A stretch of 64,000 bases of DNA, from positions 1,178,001-1,242,000 of the forward strand of contig NZ_BRVO01000001.1 in the NCBI RefSeq assembly GCF_027924185.1, read 5' to 3'. This document shows, piece after piece, positions 45,900-54,751 of the stretch (the stretch's first letter is position 1; each line of letters opens with the position of its first letter). The notes below the pieces were generated by a model, which saw nothing but the letters and a program-made list of their open reading frames with translations, did no database searches and had not been told where the DNA came from. The stretch is from Neptunitalea lumnitzerae (GTDB lineage: Bacteria; Bacteroidota; Bacteroidia; Flavobacteriales; Flavobacteriaceae). The translations under genes were made by a program, and so were the position numbers.

Positions 45900-46478
45900 A
45901 TGGTAATAGCATTAGTAGGGGAAGCTCCCAATGATACGGATTCAATAGCAAATTTGCTTTCAAGAAAGTATGATTCGGGTTTTGATTTTATACCCTTACT
46001 GAATAGAACAAATGGTAGCGATTTGGATTCTCAAAAAACAAAAAGGTTACTACGAAACGAGTATGAGTTTGAAAAGCGAAAAGGAAATGCCATTGATGTT
46101 GTAATTTTTGTTAGAGATTTAGATGGGCTCGCTAGTAATAGTCATCAAAGAACTATTAGGGATGATTATTTTACTAATTTTAATAGTGTTGTAGATAGAA
46201 AGGGGATATACCTTTTAAATATCTATGAAATAGAAGCATTGATTTTGGCAGATATTAAAACTTTTAATGCTAAATATAATACTACTGTAGAACAAGTTGA
46301 GGATTCTATGTTAATCGAAGAGCCTAAAGAATTTCTAAGGGGGCAAAAAGTGGGGTATTTCGAATCTCATAACCCTGAAATATTCGGACTTTTAGATTTT
46401 GAAACGGTATATTCTAATTGTAATTATTTTAGTCTTTTTATAGATAGATTTAATAGGTTGATTAAAGATTTGAGGTAG
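45900..46478 (+). CDS. TOPRIM-like/DUF4276-like partner protein
   Basis: The ATG at 45900 gives 192 aa, 5 bp after the ATPase stop; an upstream TTG would overlap the ATPase gene. The N-terminus VGEAPNDTDSIANLL places E8 as the TOPRIM-type glutamate, D73-x-D75 (IFVRDLDG) as the DxD motif, and E110/E112 (IYEIEALILAD) as further acidic residues. It is probably a small TOPRIM-fold nuclease driven by the ATPase. Its last codons (KDLR-stop) come from the right direct repeat, so its natural C-terminus may have been altered at insertion. Family naming is tentative. Confidence 0.72.
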   Translation: MVIALVGEAPNDTDSIANLLSRKYDSGFDFIPLLNRTNGSDLDSQKTKRLLRNEYEFEKRKGNAIDVVIFVRDLDGLASNSHQRTIRDDYFTNFNSVVDRKGIYLLNIYEIEALILADIKTFNAKYNTTVEQVEDSMLIEEPKEFLRGQKVGYFESHNPEIFGLLDFETVYSNCNYFSLFIDRFNRLIKDLR

Positions 46479-46488
46479 GTTTTTAGGG
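46462..46488 (+). repeat. 27-bp direct repeat, right copy
   Basis: Identical over 27 bp to 44574-44600. It overlaps the 3' end of the TOPRIM-like gene. The unit from one copy to the next is 1888 bp and contains only the two-gene module. Confidence 0.93.
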
Positions 46489-46608
46489 GTAGACGTAGTT
46501 TAAGGTATATAAAATAAGTAATAAGGTTCATGTTGTATTAAGCTTAGGGTTTTAACAAATAAAGTGTCTAATTCTCAATGTTAAGTTTTTGATGTTAAGA
46601 ATGTTTCA

Positions 46609-46641
46609 TTTGTAATTACGCGTAAAAAAATCTTATATTTG
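46609..46641 (+). promoter_or_regulatory. Promoter of the metalloprotease gene
   Basis: TTTG at 46609-46612 and TATATTTG at 46634-46641 fit the Bacteroidetes -33 and -7 boxes with a 21-bp spacer. The gene starts 65 bp downstream. The preceding 46489-46608 holds no feature. Confidence 0.5.
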
Positions 46642-46705
46642 GTAACTAACTGAAAACCAATACCGATTTTTTCTCGTATACATTTATGAGATAATAGCGA
46701 TACCT

Positions 46706-48469
46706 ATGATAGCCAACACCCAAACTCAGAAGCTTTGTACAGTCCTTTATTTGCTGTGTGCTTTCCTATTTAGTACAGGGGTGTATGCACAGTTAACTTC
46801 CAGAATTACTTTAGAAAATCAGGTAGCTGCAGCCTCTACAATAGTAGAAGGTAAGATTTTACATAGTGAGAGTTTTTGGGATGCTAACCAAGATAATATT
46901 TATACGTTACATACCGTAGAGGTAATTAAGAAATTTAAAGGCTTGGTGCCATCTACTATTCAAGTAGTAACTGCGGGTGGTACTGTAGGTTTAAATAGCG
47001 AAGAAGTATTTCCTGCATTGCATTTAAGTAAACAAGATGTAGGGATGTTTATGTTACAACCTAGTCAGGTCACTTTTTCCATAGATTTTGGTTTTCCGAT
47101 ATACGAAGTGTATAGTGATTTACAAGGGTTTTACCAGTACAATAGCTATTTAGATGCGGCTGCTAATAGTAATACGCAAGTAAAAGGTATTGCTACTTTG
47201 TATGCAAATATCATGCAATTAACCGGTGTAAAATACAATGTGGTTACAGCAGGTAAAGCTGGTGCAACAGATGCTACAGCGGCACCACAGGGTCCGTTAG
47301 CTATAACTCAATTACAGCCTTTAAATGTTACGGCGGGTACAGCCACAGTGATTACTATTAACGGTACTGGTTTTGGAAATACTCAAGGGTTTGTAAAATT
47401 TAAAGATTCAAATACAGGCGGATTAACAACTTATACAGCTTTAGATTCTCAAATTTTAAGTTGGTCTAATACTGAGATAAAGGTTGAAGTTCCCGCATTT
47501 GCTGGTAGTGGTTTAGTTCAGATACAAACCAGTAGTGGTAGTAGTATGAATTCGTTAGATGCATTGGATATAGTATATGCAGAAACTAATGTTATTAGCG
47601 ATGCTGTTAATCCGGGTGATTTAGTGTCTTATCCCAATCAGCATATCAGTGTAGATAATGGGGGGTATCTTTTTCAATTGAATAGCAGTTTTGCTTCTAA
47701 TTCCGAGGCTTTTAATAGTTTTAAAGATGCTTTAGAAGCGTGGACATGTGGAACTCAAATGAATTGGAAATTAGGGGTAACTACCAACCTGAATACAACA
47801 GCCACCGATGGAATAAGCTTGGTACGTTTTGATAATGGAAATGAATTGCCAGTAGGTATTTTAGGAAGATGTACCGTGAGAAGTTCTGGGTGTTTTTCTG
47901 GGAGTGGAATAGATTGGTATGTTACAGAAATGGATTTGCGCTTTGATGATGCTACCAATTGGAATTTTAGTCAAAATAATCCTTCTTTAAGTGAATTTGA
48001 TTTTGAAAGCATTGCGCTGCATGAATTAGGACATGGAAGATTGTTAAACCATGTTATAGATACCCAAGAAGTAATGCATTATGCAATAACTCAAGGCGAG
48101 GTAAATAGAACTTTAAGTGTATATGATATTGATGGTGGAGTAGACATCCATTTAAGAAGTACCTTGGGAGGCTATTGTTCTCAAGAGGCAATGATGGATA
48201 AAGCATGTATAAATAATGTAACAAGTGTAAATAATAGTCAGGTATTTATATATCCTAACCCTGCCAATGATGTATTATATATTGATTTTGAAGAGGGGAA
48301 TATTTTTAAACAAATTAATCTTTACGATGCTAGTGGTAGAAGAGTTTACAACCAATTTACTAATGCAGTGCAAAACAAAATAGATGTTAGTCTGTTAAGT
48401 ACTGGGCTGTATGTATTAGAGTTGGTGGGTGAAACAGATTCACTAAAAAGAAAACTACTGATAGAATAA
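46706..48469 (+). CDS. Secreted matrixin-like metalloprotease with T9SS sorting domain
   Basis: The 587-aa protein has a signal peptide (LLCAFLFSTGVYAQ), an N-terminal domain, an IPT/TIG domain (about 195-290; ITQLQPLNVTAGTATVITIN), a zinc-protease domain with H439-E440-LGH443-GRLLNH449 and a Met-turn (EVMHY), and a C-terminal T9SS type A sorting domain (about 513-587, VFIYPNPANDVLYIDF to KRKLLIE). It should be exported through the type IX system and act outside the cell. The HExxHxxxxxH pattern fits metzincins. Substrate unknown. Confidence 0.9.
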   Translation: MIANTQTQKLCTVLYLLCAFLFSTGVYAQLTSRITLENQVAAASTIVEGKILHSESFWDANQDNIYTLHTVEVIKKFKGLVPSTIQVVTAGGTVGLNSEEVFPALHLSKQDVGMFMLQPSQVTFSIDFGFPIYEVYSDLQGFYQYNSYLDAAANSNTQVKGIATLYANIMQLTGVKYNVVTAGKAGATDATAAPQGPLAITQLQPLNVTAGTATVITINGTGFGNTQGFVKFKDSNTGGLTTYTALDSQILSWSNTEIKVEVPAFAGSGLVQIQTSSGSSMNSLDALDIVYAETNVISDAVNPGDLVSYPNQHISVDNGGYLFQLNSSFASNSEAFNSFKDALEAWTCGTQMNWKLGVTTNLNTTATDGISLVRFDNGNELPVGILGRCTVRSSGCFSGSGIDWYVTEMDLRFDDATNWNFSQNNPSLSEFDFESIALHELGHGRLLNHVIDTQEVMHYAITQGEVNRTLSVYDIDGGVDIHLRSTLGGYCSQEAMMDKACINNVTSVNNSQVFIYPNPANDVLYIDFEEGNIFKQINLYDASGRRVYNQFTNAVQNKIDVSLLSTGLYVLELVGETDSLKRKLLIE

Positions 48470-48508
48470 CAGCTTTTAACATTTTATTATTTAGAATGAG
48501 TATAAATA

Positions 48509-48540
48509 ATTTGTATCTTTGATAAGGTCAAGATACAAAT
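48509..48540 (+). promoter_or_regulatory. Palindrome overlapping a promoter
   Basis: Perfect 11-bp arms ATTTGTATCTT and AAGATACAAAT flank a 10-nt loop. The left arm and loop contain TATCTTTG (48514-48521), a full -7 match. The right arm touches the first ATG of the next gene. It may be an operator or an mRNA hairpin. Confidence 0.5.
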
Positions 48541-48901
48541 GCTTATGAATAAGAATATTTATATACTTCACAGAAACGATTTTGGAATTGCTTTTATGTG
48601 GAAGAAGCCTAAAAAAGTAACTTCAGAAAAAATACAATTAATATTTAGAGATATAGGGTTTTACCTTACGTATAACGAGTTTAAAGAGTTTAAACAATGT
48701 GTAGCCGATACCCGCGACAGTATAGCAGATTGTGGTTTTGGCTGTTATGGTGATTGCCGATCATTATTGTTAAGAACGCCTTTAAAGCAGTTAGATGTGG
48801 CTATTAGTTTTGAAGAGTTAGAAGAGATAGAAGATTTGATACATGGAGCTCTGTTTAGAATACAGTTAGAATTGTATTTAGAGGAAGTGGCTAAAAATTA
48901 A
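48539..48901 (+). CDS. Small cysteine-containing hypothetical protein
   Basis: The 120-aa soluble protein (or 118 aa from the ATG at 48545) reads IYILHRNDFGIAFMW near its start and has a cysteine cluster DCGFGCYGDC (about residues 60-69), which could bind metal. The C-terminus is acidic and helical. It resembles a conserved Bacteroidetes family (possibly DUF6686, from memory). A palindrome covers its promoter. Function unknown. Confidence 0.75.
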   Translation: MLMNKNIYILHRNDFGIAFMWKKPKKVTSEKIQLIFRDIGFYLTYNEFKEFKQCVADTRDSIADCGFGCYGDCRSLLLRTPLKQLDVAISFEELEEIEDLIHGALFRIQLELYLEEVAKN

Positions 48902-48967
48902 AAATATTGATTCTCCTCATTTAAAAAATAGCTACTTTTCTTCCTTTATTGTTAGTAAATTCACTTC

Positions 48968-50254
48968 ATGGAGAAACACGACGCATTTGCGGCCTTACGC
49001 TATAAAGAATTTAATGTTTTTCTAACCATTAGATTCGCCTTAATTTTTGCATGGACCATGCAATTTGTAATTATACAGTGGGAAGTATATCACCTTACAA
49101 AAGACCCTTTATCACTTGGTTATGTTGGTTTGGTAGAGGTAATACCTGCAGTATGTATGGCGTTATTTGCGGGACATTTGGTAGATAGTAATGAAAAACG
49201 CGGATTGCTTTTAAAAGTAATTGCAGGGTTTAGTGTAATAAGTTTGGCTATGTTTCTGTTAACATGGCCAGCTATAAATAGTAATTGGCCTAGTAACTAC
49301 ATATTGTATGGTATTTATGGTTGTGTTTTTTTAGGGGGCTTTGTACGCTCTTTTGTGGGGCCTACCGTATTTGCCTTATTGGGGCTCATAGTACCAAGAA
49401 AAATATACCCGAATGCAGCTACTTGGAATAGTTCTATACGTCAGGTAAGTTTGCTTTGTGGTGCAGCAGCTGGTGGTTTTACCATCCATTTGTTAGGTAC
49501 GCATGGAGCTTTAGCTATTGTTTTTTTCTGTGTGTTGGTAGCATTTCTTTTTGCGCTAATGATTAAAAAACGAGCACTACCCGTAAAAAATACTACCGCT
49601 ACAGAGCAGAAAGAGTCGGTTTTTTACAGTTTGGCAGAGGGTCTAAAATTTGTGTTAACCAATAAAATTATATTAGGAGTATTGGCTTTAGATATGTTTG
49701 CTGTATTGTTTGGTGGGGCGCGTGCCTTACTGCCAATTTTTGCCGAAGATATTTTAAAGGTAGGTTCTAAAGGTTTCGGTATTTTAGAGGCAGCACCCGC
49801 CGTGGGAGCGCTTATAACCATGGTTATTTGTGCCTTTTTACCGTTATATAAGAATACCGGGAAAAAACTATTAATTGCAGTTTTTGGTTTTGGGGTTAGC
49901 ATTATCATGTTTGGGGTATCTACCAATTTTTACTTGTCTGTTTTTGCTTTGTTTTTAAGTGGAGTAACCGATGGTATTTCCATGGTGATACGACAAACAA
50001 TTCTACAATTACGTACGCCAGACCATATGCGTGGTAGGGTAGCATCTGTAAATTCAATATTTATTAGTTCATCTAACGAAATGGGATCGTTTGAAAGTGG
50101 TTTTACCGCCAAGTTAATGGGTACGGTAGTAGCAGTTATTTTTGGTGGCTGTATGACGCTATTAACGGTTGTAGGTATGGCAGGAATGATACCACCTTTA
50201 CGAAAACTTGATTTACAGAAAGATGTTTCTGAACATCAGGATGACGGAAAATAA
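48968..50254 (+). CDS. MFS transporter (MFS_3-like)
   Basis: The 428-aa protein has about 12 membrane helices and the loop motif AGHLVDSNEKR between helices 2 and 3. It resembles EntS-like MFS_3 proteins (FGGARALLPIFAEDIL; DHMRGRVASVNSIF). It probably exports a small molecule; the substrate cannot be told. It starts 66 bp after the preceding small gene. Confidence 0.88.
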   Translation: MEKHDAFAALRYKEFNVFLTIRFALIFAWTMQFVIIQWEVYHLTKDPLSLGYVGLVEVIPAVCMALFAGHLVDSNEKRGLLLKVIAGFSVISLAMFLLTWPAINSNWPSNYILYGIYGCVFLGGFVRSFVGPTVFALLGLIVPRKIYPNAATWNSSIRQVSLLCGAAAGGFTIHLLGTHGALAIVFFCVLVAFLFALMIKKRALPVKNTTATEQKESVFYSLAEGLKFVLTNKIILGVLALDMFAVLFGGARALLPIFAEDILKVGSKGFGILEAAPAVGALITMVICAFLPLYKNTGKKLLIAVFGFGVSIIMFGVSTNFYLSVFALFLSGVTDGISMVIRQTILQLRTPDHMRGRVASVNSIFISSSNEMGSFESGFTAKLMGTVVAVIFGGCMTLLTVVGMAGMIPPLRKLDLQKDVSEHQDDGK

Positions 50255-50379
50255 TCTTGTTCTTAAAGAACGACATTTATCAGTATTACTGGGGTATTAT
50301 GTTGTAATTTTGACCTGATTTTTAACACAACAGTTCTACTTCAAATTTGGTAATTAATACATGGCTAAAATTGAGATGT

Positions 50380-51141
50380 ATGAATAGAAATGAACCTTTA
50401 CAAACAGGTACATTATTATTGGAAATAGGAGCCTTATTAATGACTTCTGGAGCGAATACCAATAGGGTAAGAGTAACCATAAAGCGTATAGCAGAAAGTT
50501 ATGGTTATACAGCAGACTACCTAATAACTCATAGGGCAATTATGTTAACCCTTAGTAGCGAAGAGCAGCAAGAGTTTAATCAAATAAAACAAACCTATGG
50601 CTTTGTGCCTAATTTTAAGGTAGTAAGTGGTATTAGTAGGTTAAGCTGGGAAATAGCTAATGAGCAGGTTTCTCTAGAGGAAGCTGCTAAAGAGGTGGAG
50701 CGCTTAAAACAGCTGCCACATTATTCAAGATGGGTTATTTTGGCTGTAGTGGGGTTGGCATGTAGTTCTTTTTGCAGACTTGCAGGGGGTAGTTTTTTTG
50801 AAATGGCTATTGTATTTATAGCATCATTTACAGGGTTGTTCTGTAAGCAAGAATTGGGGAAAAGGCAAGTAAATGCTTATGTAGGTGTTTTTATGGCGGC
50901 TTTTGTAACCACATTAGTTACAGGAGGAGTGGCTAAATTTTTTAATTATGAACATGAGAATATTGCTTTTATTACCGCTATTTTATATTTAATACCAGGG
51001 ATTCCTTTTATCAATTCAACCTCTGATATTCTAGATGGTAATTCTTTAAACGGGGTTGTACGTGCAGTTAATGGCTTTGCTATTTCTTTTGCTATTGCCT
51101 CAGGATTAATTTTTGCATTATTAATTTATAATTTAGTTTAG
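50380..51141 (+). CDS. ThrE-like threonine/serine exporter, N-terminal half
   Basis: The ATG at 50380 gives 253 aa; a TTG at 50347 in frame is less likely. The DUF1212 (ThrE N-terminal) signature is seen in LLLEIGALLMTSGANTNRV and the helix-rich C-terminal half (about 125-253). The second half is encoded 2 bp downstream as a separate gene, so ThrE is split as in YjjP/YjjB. It would export threonine or serine, by family knowledge. Confidence 0.88.
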   Translation: MNRNEPLQTGTLLLEIGALLMTSGANTNRVRVTIKRIAESYGYTADYLITHRAIMLTLSSEEQQEFNQIKQTYGFVPNFKVVSGISRLSWEIANEQVSLEEAAKEVERLKQLPHYSRWVILAVVGLACSSFCRLAGGSFFEMAIVFIASFTGLFCKQELGKRQVNAYVGVFMAAFVTTLVTGGVAKFFNYEHENIAFITAILYLIPGIPFINSTSDILDGNSLNGVVRAVNGFAISFAIASGLIFALLIYNLV

Positions 51142-51143
51142 GA

Positions 51144-51656
51144 ATGAATACATCGGTGTTACTAGAAAGTTGGATATGGTTTGGTATTGCAGCGGTTGGT
51201 TTTGCAGTTTTATTTAATGTGCCTAAACGTACATTGCTCCCTATTTTTTTAATGGCAGCCTTAGGAGGTACTTTAAAATTGATATTAGTACAAAATACAG
51301 AAAATGTAGTCTTAGGAACTTTATGCGGAGCCGTTCTGGTTGGTTTCCTAAGTATTTATGCTGCACATTTGCGTCATTCACCACCGTTTGTGTTTGCTAT
51401 ACCTTCCGTTATACCTATGGTGCCAGGCTCTTTTGCCTATCACACGATGAAGGGTGTCATAAAATTAAGTGGACACGTAAACGCTTTAGAGTTTAATAGT
51501 TTGTTACGCGAAACCGTAAATAGTGGCTTAAAAACATTGTTTATATTATTGGCTATTTCCATAGGTGTATTTGCACCTATGTTAATTACAAGAAGAAATT
51601 CGGCAAAAGAGATTAATATACGGATTCCCGTTTTGAAATCTAAACGAAAATCATAA
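51144..51656 (+). CDS. ThrE-like exporter, C-terminal half
   Basis: The 170-aa protein is a ThrE_2/DUF3815 domain with five helices and the motif AIPSVIPMVPGSFAYHTMKG. It lies 2 bp after the N-terminal half, which indicates coexpression in one complex. The C-terminal tail is basic. Confidence 0.87.
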   Translation: MNTSVLLESWIWFGIAAVGFAVLFNVPKRTLLPIFLMAALGGTLKLILVQNTENVVLGTLCGAVLVGFLSIYAAHLRHSPPFVFAIPSVIPMVPGSFAYHTMKGVIKLSGHVNALEFNSLLRETVNSGLKTLFILLAISIGVFAPMLITRRNSAKEINIRIPVLKSKRKS

Positions 51657-51784
51657 CTTTATAACATTATCAGAGTCAAGCAATAGTAATAGTTTGTTAC
51701 GCTCCTTAGATGTTATCAGGTAAATTATTGATTTTAGTATGCTGAGTAACGGTTACAGCCTAAAATACCTACTATTGGGTATTT

Positions 51785-51792
51785 TATATTTG
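51785..51792 (+). promoter_or_regulatory. Candidate promoter of the 51856 gene (-7 box)
   Basis: TATATTTG matches TAnnTTTG 63 bp before the ATG. It overlaps the end of a short hairpin AAAATACC / GGTATTTT (51762-51786) that could instead end the ThrE transcript. Confidence 0.35.
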
Positions 51793-51855
51793 AGGAAAAA
51801 AAAGGAATATTGTTAGGAATACTTTTTAAGCCTTAATAAAAATAAATAAACAATT

Positions 51856-52359
51856 ATGAAAGTTTTGCAAGTTTGCGGGAATTTAGATGTCCCGAATACA
51901 GAGGTAACGGTAAAAACTATGTTGCCTAGCTTAAAGCATGGAGGAAGTTACTCGTATGAATCGTTTTACAACCTTAGTGTGAGTGATGGTTCAACAGATT
52001 TCTACGTGATTTTAGGAGTTTTAAAAGTAACTTCTGAAGTGGTTGGTAAATTGGCCGATTATAAAACTGACGCCATTACTTTACAACAGGTAACCAATAG
52101 TAAATTTGATTATACGTCTACTACGGTAGAAAACCCTTTAAGTGTTTCAGTGGATTTAGCTGAGGTAGGGGTTACAGATACCATTCACTTTATTTCAATT
52201 CATGAGGATGACTTTGTATTAGGTGATGGTGGAGAAGAGGTTTTAACACTTATTAAAAGTAATATTTTAGATAACCTTTCTTCTGCTGATTACAAAGCTA
52301 TGGTTTACCCTAAAGATGGGGATGGAGGTCCGCTAAAAACCGCAGGATGCGTTTTCTAG
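51856..52359 (+). CDS. Hypothetical soluble protein linked to the histidine kinase
   Basis: The 167-aa protein has no signal peptide or membrane helix, looks beta-rich and has few cysteines (QVCGN at the N-terminus, AGCVF at the C-terminus). I recognise no family. Its last 13 bp overlap the start of the histidine kinase gene, so they are coupled; it may modulate that sensor, which is inference. Confidence 0.72.
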   Translation: MKVLQVCGNLDVPNTEVTVKTMLPSLKHGGSYSYESFYNLSVSDGSTDFYVILGVLKVTSEVVGKLADYKTDAITLQQVTNSKFDYTSTTVENPLSVSVDLAEVGVTDTIHFISIHEDDFVLGDGGEEVLTLIKSNILDNLSSADYKAMVYPKDGDGGPLKTAGCVF

Positions 52360-54143
52360 AAAATACAGTTTATATTAAATTTTATATGGCAATGATACTA
52401 GGTATCATTGCCATATCGTGTTATGGACAAAAAGCTGACCTCGAAATTTTTGAGAGTCTTGTAGAAAACGACAATTACCTAGAGGCTATTGAGAAATCAA
52501 AGTCGATAGAGACTTCAGAATTAGATTCAACTGACCTCGCTAATTACTTCTATTTACTTTCAAAGGCATATAGATCTAATAACGACCAATCAAGCGAGAT
52601 GTTCTATTTAATGAAGTCTAGAGATGTTTATAAAAATCTTCAGATACCAGATAGTTTAGATCAGGTAAATTTTTCAATTATCTCTGTCCTTATTAATAAT
52701 TCTGATAGTCTAGACGAGATTAGCTTGTATGTGAAAGAATATCTGGAAGAGGCAGAAAAAAATCAAGATCATAAAAAATTAGGAAAGATTTATCATCGGC
52801 TTGGTATTGAGTTAAACGCAGACTATCCCTTTGAATCTTTAAAGTATTTTAGAAAGGCACTAGCTGAAATTCAACAAACAGATGAAGAATTTATTGAAGG
52901 TAGAATATATCAAGGCTTAGGAGCTACCTTTGCAAAGGATACTATCATGAAGTTAGATTCAGCCTTAGTTATGATTGATAAGGCTATGAAAATTTATAAA
53001 AAGCAAGATGAAAAGAGTTTTCAGGCTTTACTTTTTATAAATAGAGGAGTTATTTTTACTAAAAAAGGAGACTATCAAAAAGCGTTGGAAGCTTTTCATT
53101 CTGCAGACACTTCTAAGTTGGATAAGTTTAAGCGCTTGGTGAAACCTTATATTTATGGACATAGGGGCAATATGTTTAAGGCTAAGGGGGATTATAAAAG
53201 TGCTTTGGAAGAATATGAAAAGAAGCAGATTTTTATGGACTCCTTACACTTAGAAGATCAAAAGAGAGCCATTAAGGATATTGAGACCAAGTACAAAACA
53301 GCTGAAAAGGAACTTGAGAACCAGAAGTTAGTAAGTGAAGTGAAAATTAAAAATTACTCTCTTGTTTCTGCGGGCATTCTTTTGGTGTTGTTGCTAGTAA
53401 CAGGGGTGTTGTTATATACTTTTATTACTAAAAAGCGTAAAATAGCAGAACAAGAAAAAGCTATTCAGGTACAAAAAATGCAAACCATGCTTAGAGAGCA
53501 AGAATTGCATGAGATTGACGTGATGTTAGAAAGTCAAGAAAAAGAGCGTCAACGAATTGCGAATGATTTGCATGATAACTTAGGAAGTTTACTATCGGCA
53601 TTAAAATTAAATTTTAATACCTTAGGAAAACGAGAAATACATGATGAGAACTCCAGAAGACTTTTTGAAAAGACAGAGGAGTTAATTAACGAAACATATG
53701 TGCAAGTGCGTAATATTTCGCATTTGAAGAATTTAGGTGTAGTTGGTAAAGAAGGATTATTAACGGCTGTGAAAAAAATGGCCGAAAAGATGAGTGTTAT
53801 TAATGAGTTACAGTTTAATGTAATTCCGTTTGGATTAAGTAACCGATTGGAAAGTAACTTAGAAATTACACTGTTTAGAATGATACAAGAGCTTTGTTCT
53901 AACATTATAAAACACTCAGGAGCTAATGAGGTGAATATTTACCTTACACAGCACGATACGCACCAACTAAACGTAATTATTGAAGATAACGGAAAAGGAT
54001 TTGATCCTAAAGTAATGAACAAAGAGAATTCCGGTATTGGATTAAAAAACATTGAAAAGAAAGTAGAGCAACTGGGGGGAACCTTTACTATTGATTCTTC
54101 AGAGAATAAAGGGACTACCATAATAATTGATATTCCGTTATGA
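52347..54143 (+). CDS. TPR-containing sensor histidine kinase (HisKA_3)
   Basis: The 598-aa protein has a signal sequence (KFYMAMILGIIAISCYGQ), a periplasmic TPR region (about 30-310), one membrane helix (about 337-361), a coiled coil and a HisKA_3 domain with the phosphoacceptor H409 (IANDLHDNLGSLLSALK). A HATPase_c domain follows (ELCSNIIKHSGA, DNGKGFD, GIGLKNI). The start at 52347 is chosen because it adds the basic n-region; an alternative ATG is at 52386, inside a hairpin. It pairs with the response regulator that overlaps its stop by 4 bp. Confidence 0.9.
   Translation: MRFLENTVYIKFYMAMILGIIAISCYGQKADLEIFESLVENDNYLEAIEKSKSIETSELDSTDLANYFYLLSKAYRSNNDQSSEMFYLMKSRDVYKNLQIPDSLDQVNFSIISVLINNSDSLDEISLYVKEYLEEAEKNQDHKKLGKIYHRLGIELNADYPFESLKYFRKALAEIQQTDEEFIEGRIYQGLGATFAKDTIMKLDSALVMIDKAMKIYKKQDEKSFQALLFINRGVIFTKKGDYQKALEAFHSADTSKLDKFKRLVKPYIYGHRGNMFKAKGDYKSALEEYEKKQIFMDSLHLEDQKRAIKDIETKYKTAEKELENQKLVSEVKIKNYSLVSAGILLVLLLVTGVLLYTFITKKRKIAEQEKAIQVQKMQTMLREQELHEIDVMLESQEKERQRIANDLHDNLGSLLSALKLNFNTLGKREIHDENSRRLFEKTEELINETYVQVRNISHLKNLGVVGKEGLLTAVKKMAEKMSVINELQFNVIPFGLSNRLESNLEITLFRMIQELCSNIIKHSGANEVNIYLTQHDTHQLNVIIEDNGKGFDPKVMNKENSGIGLKNIEKKVEQLGGTFTIDSSENKGTTIIIDIPL
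52384..52416 (+). promoter_or_regulatory. Perfect 15-bp hairpin at the kinase start
   Basis: ATATGGCAATGATAC and GTATCATTGCCATAT pair perfectly around a 3-nt loop (TAG). The structure spans the in-frame ATG at 52386 and the signal-sequence codons. It could mask translation of the kinase or end the upstream transcript. Confidence 0.6.
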
Positions 54144-54751
54144 TACGAATAGTTATAGCCGAAGACCATCAGGCGTTAATAGATGGCGTAAAATTATCGT
54201 TGGAATATGAAAATGAAATTAGTGTAGTTGGAGAAGCTAACGACGGAGAAGGACTTATAGAGCTGGTAGCAAAGTTGCGTCCAGATATGGTAATTACTGA
54301 TATTAGAATGCCGAAATGTGATGGTATTACTGCTGCACAAAGAATTAGTGAAGAATATCCTGATGTGAAAATAATAGCCTTTAGTATGTTTGACCAACCG
54401 GAAGCTATTTCACAAATGAAGGCAGCCGGGGCGTCTGGTTATGTAATGAAAAACTCTTCATTAAAAACCTTATTGAATGCTATTTTTACCGTAAACGAAG
54501 GGAACCAATTTTTTGATGATAAAATTATTATTGGGGCAGAGAAATCTGATGAAAAAATAATTTTAAGTAAACGAGAAAAGGAGATATTAGTGCTCATTGG
54601 ACAAGGTAAGACTTCCTCGGAAATTGCCGATGTACTTTTTATAAGCAAAAGTACTGTAGATACGCATAGAAGAAATATTCTACGTAAAATAAACGTACAT
54701 GGTAAAACCGATTTACTACGCTTTGCTATAGAGCGTAAATATGATTTTTAA
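54140..54751 (+). CDS. NarL/LuxR-type response regulator
   Basis: The 203-aa protein has a receiver domain with the phosphoacceptor D54 (MVITDIRMPKCDG), acidic pocket E8-D9 and K104-region MKNSS, and a LuxR HTH (about 140-200; LSKREKEILVLIGQGKTSSEIADVLF). It is the cognate regulator of the kinase, with which it overlaps by 4 bp. Its stop overlaps that of lpxH (convergent) by 4 bp. Confidence 0.93.
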   Translation: MIRIVIAEDHQALIDGVKLSLEYENEISVVGEANDGEGLIELVAKLRPDMVITDIRMPKCDGITAAQRISEEYPDVKIIAFSMFDQPEAISQMKAAGASGYVMKNSSLKTLLNAIFTVNEGNQFFDDKIIIGAEKSDEKIILSKREKEILVLIGQGKTSSEIADVLFISKSTVDTHRRNILRKINVHGKTDLLRFAIERKYDF

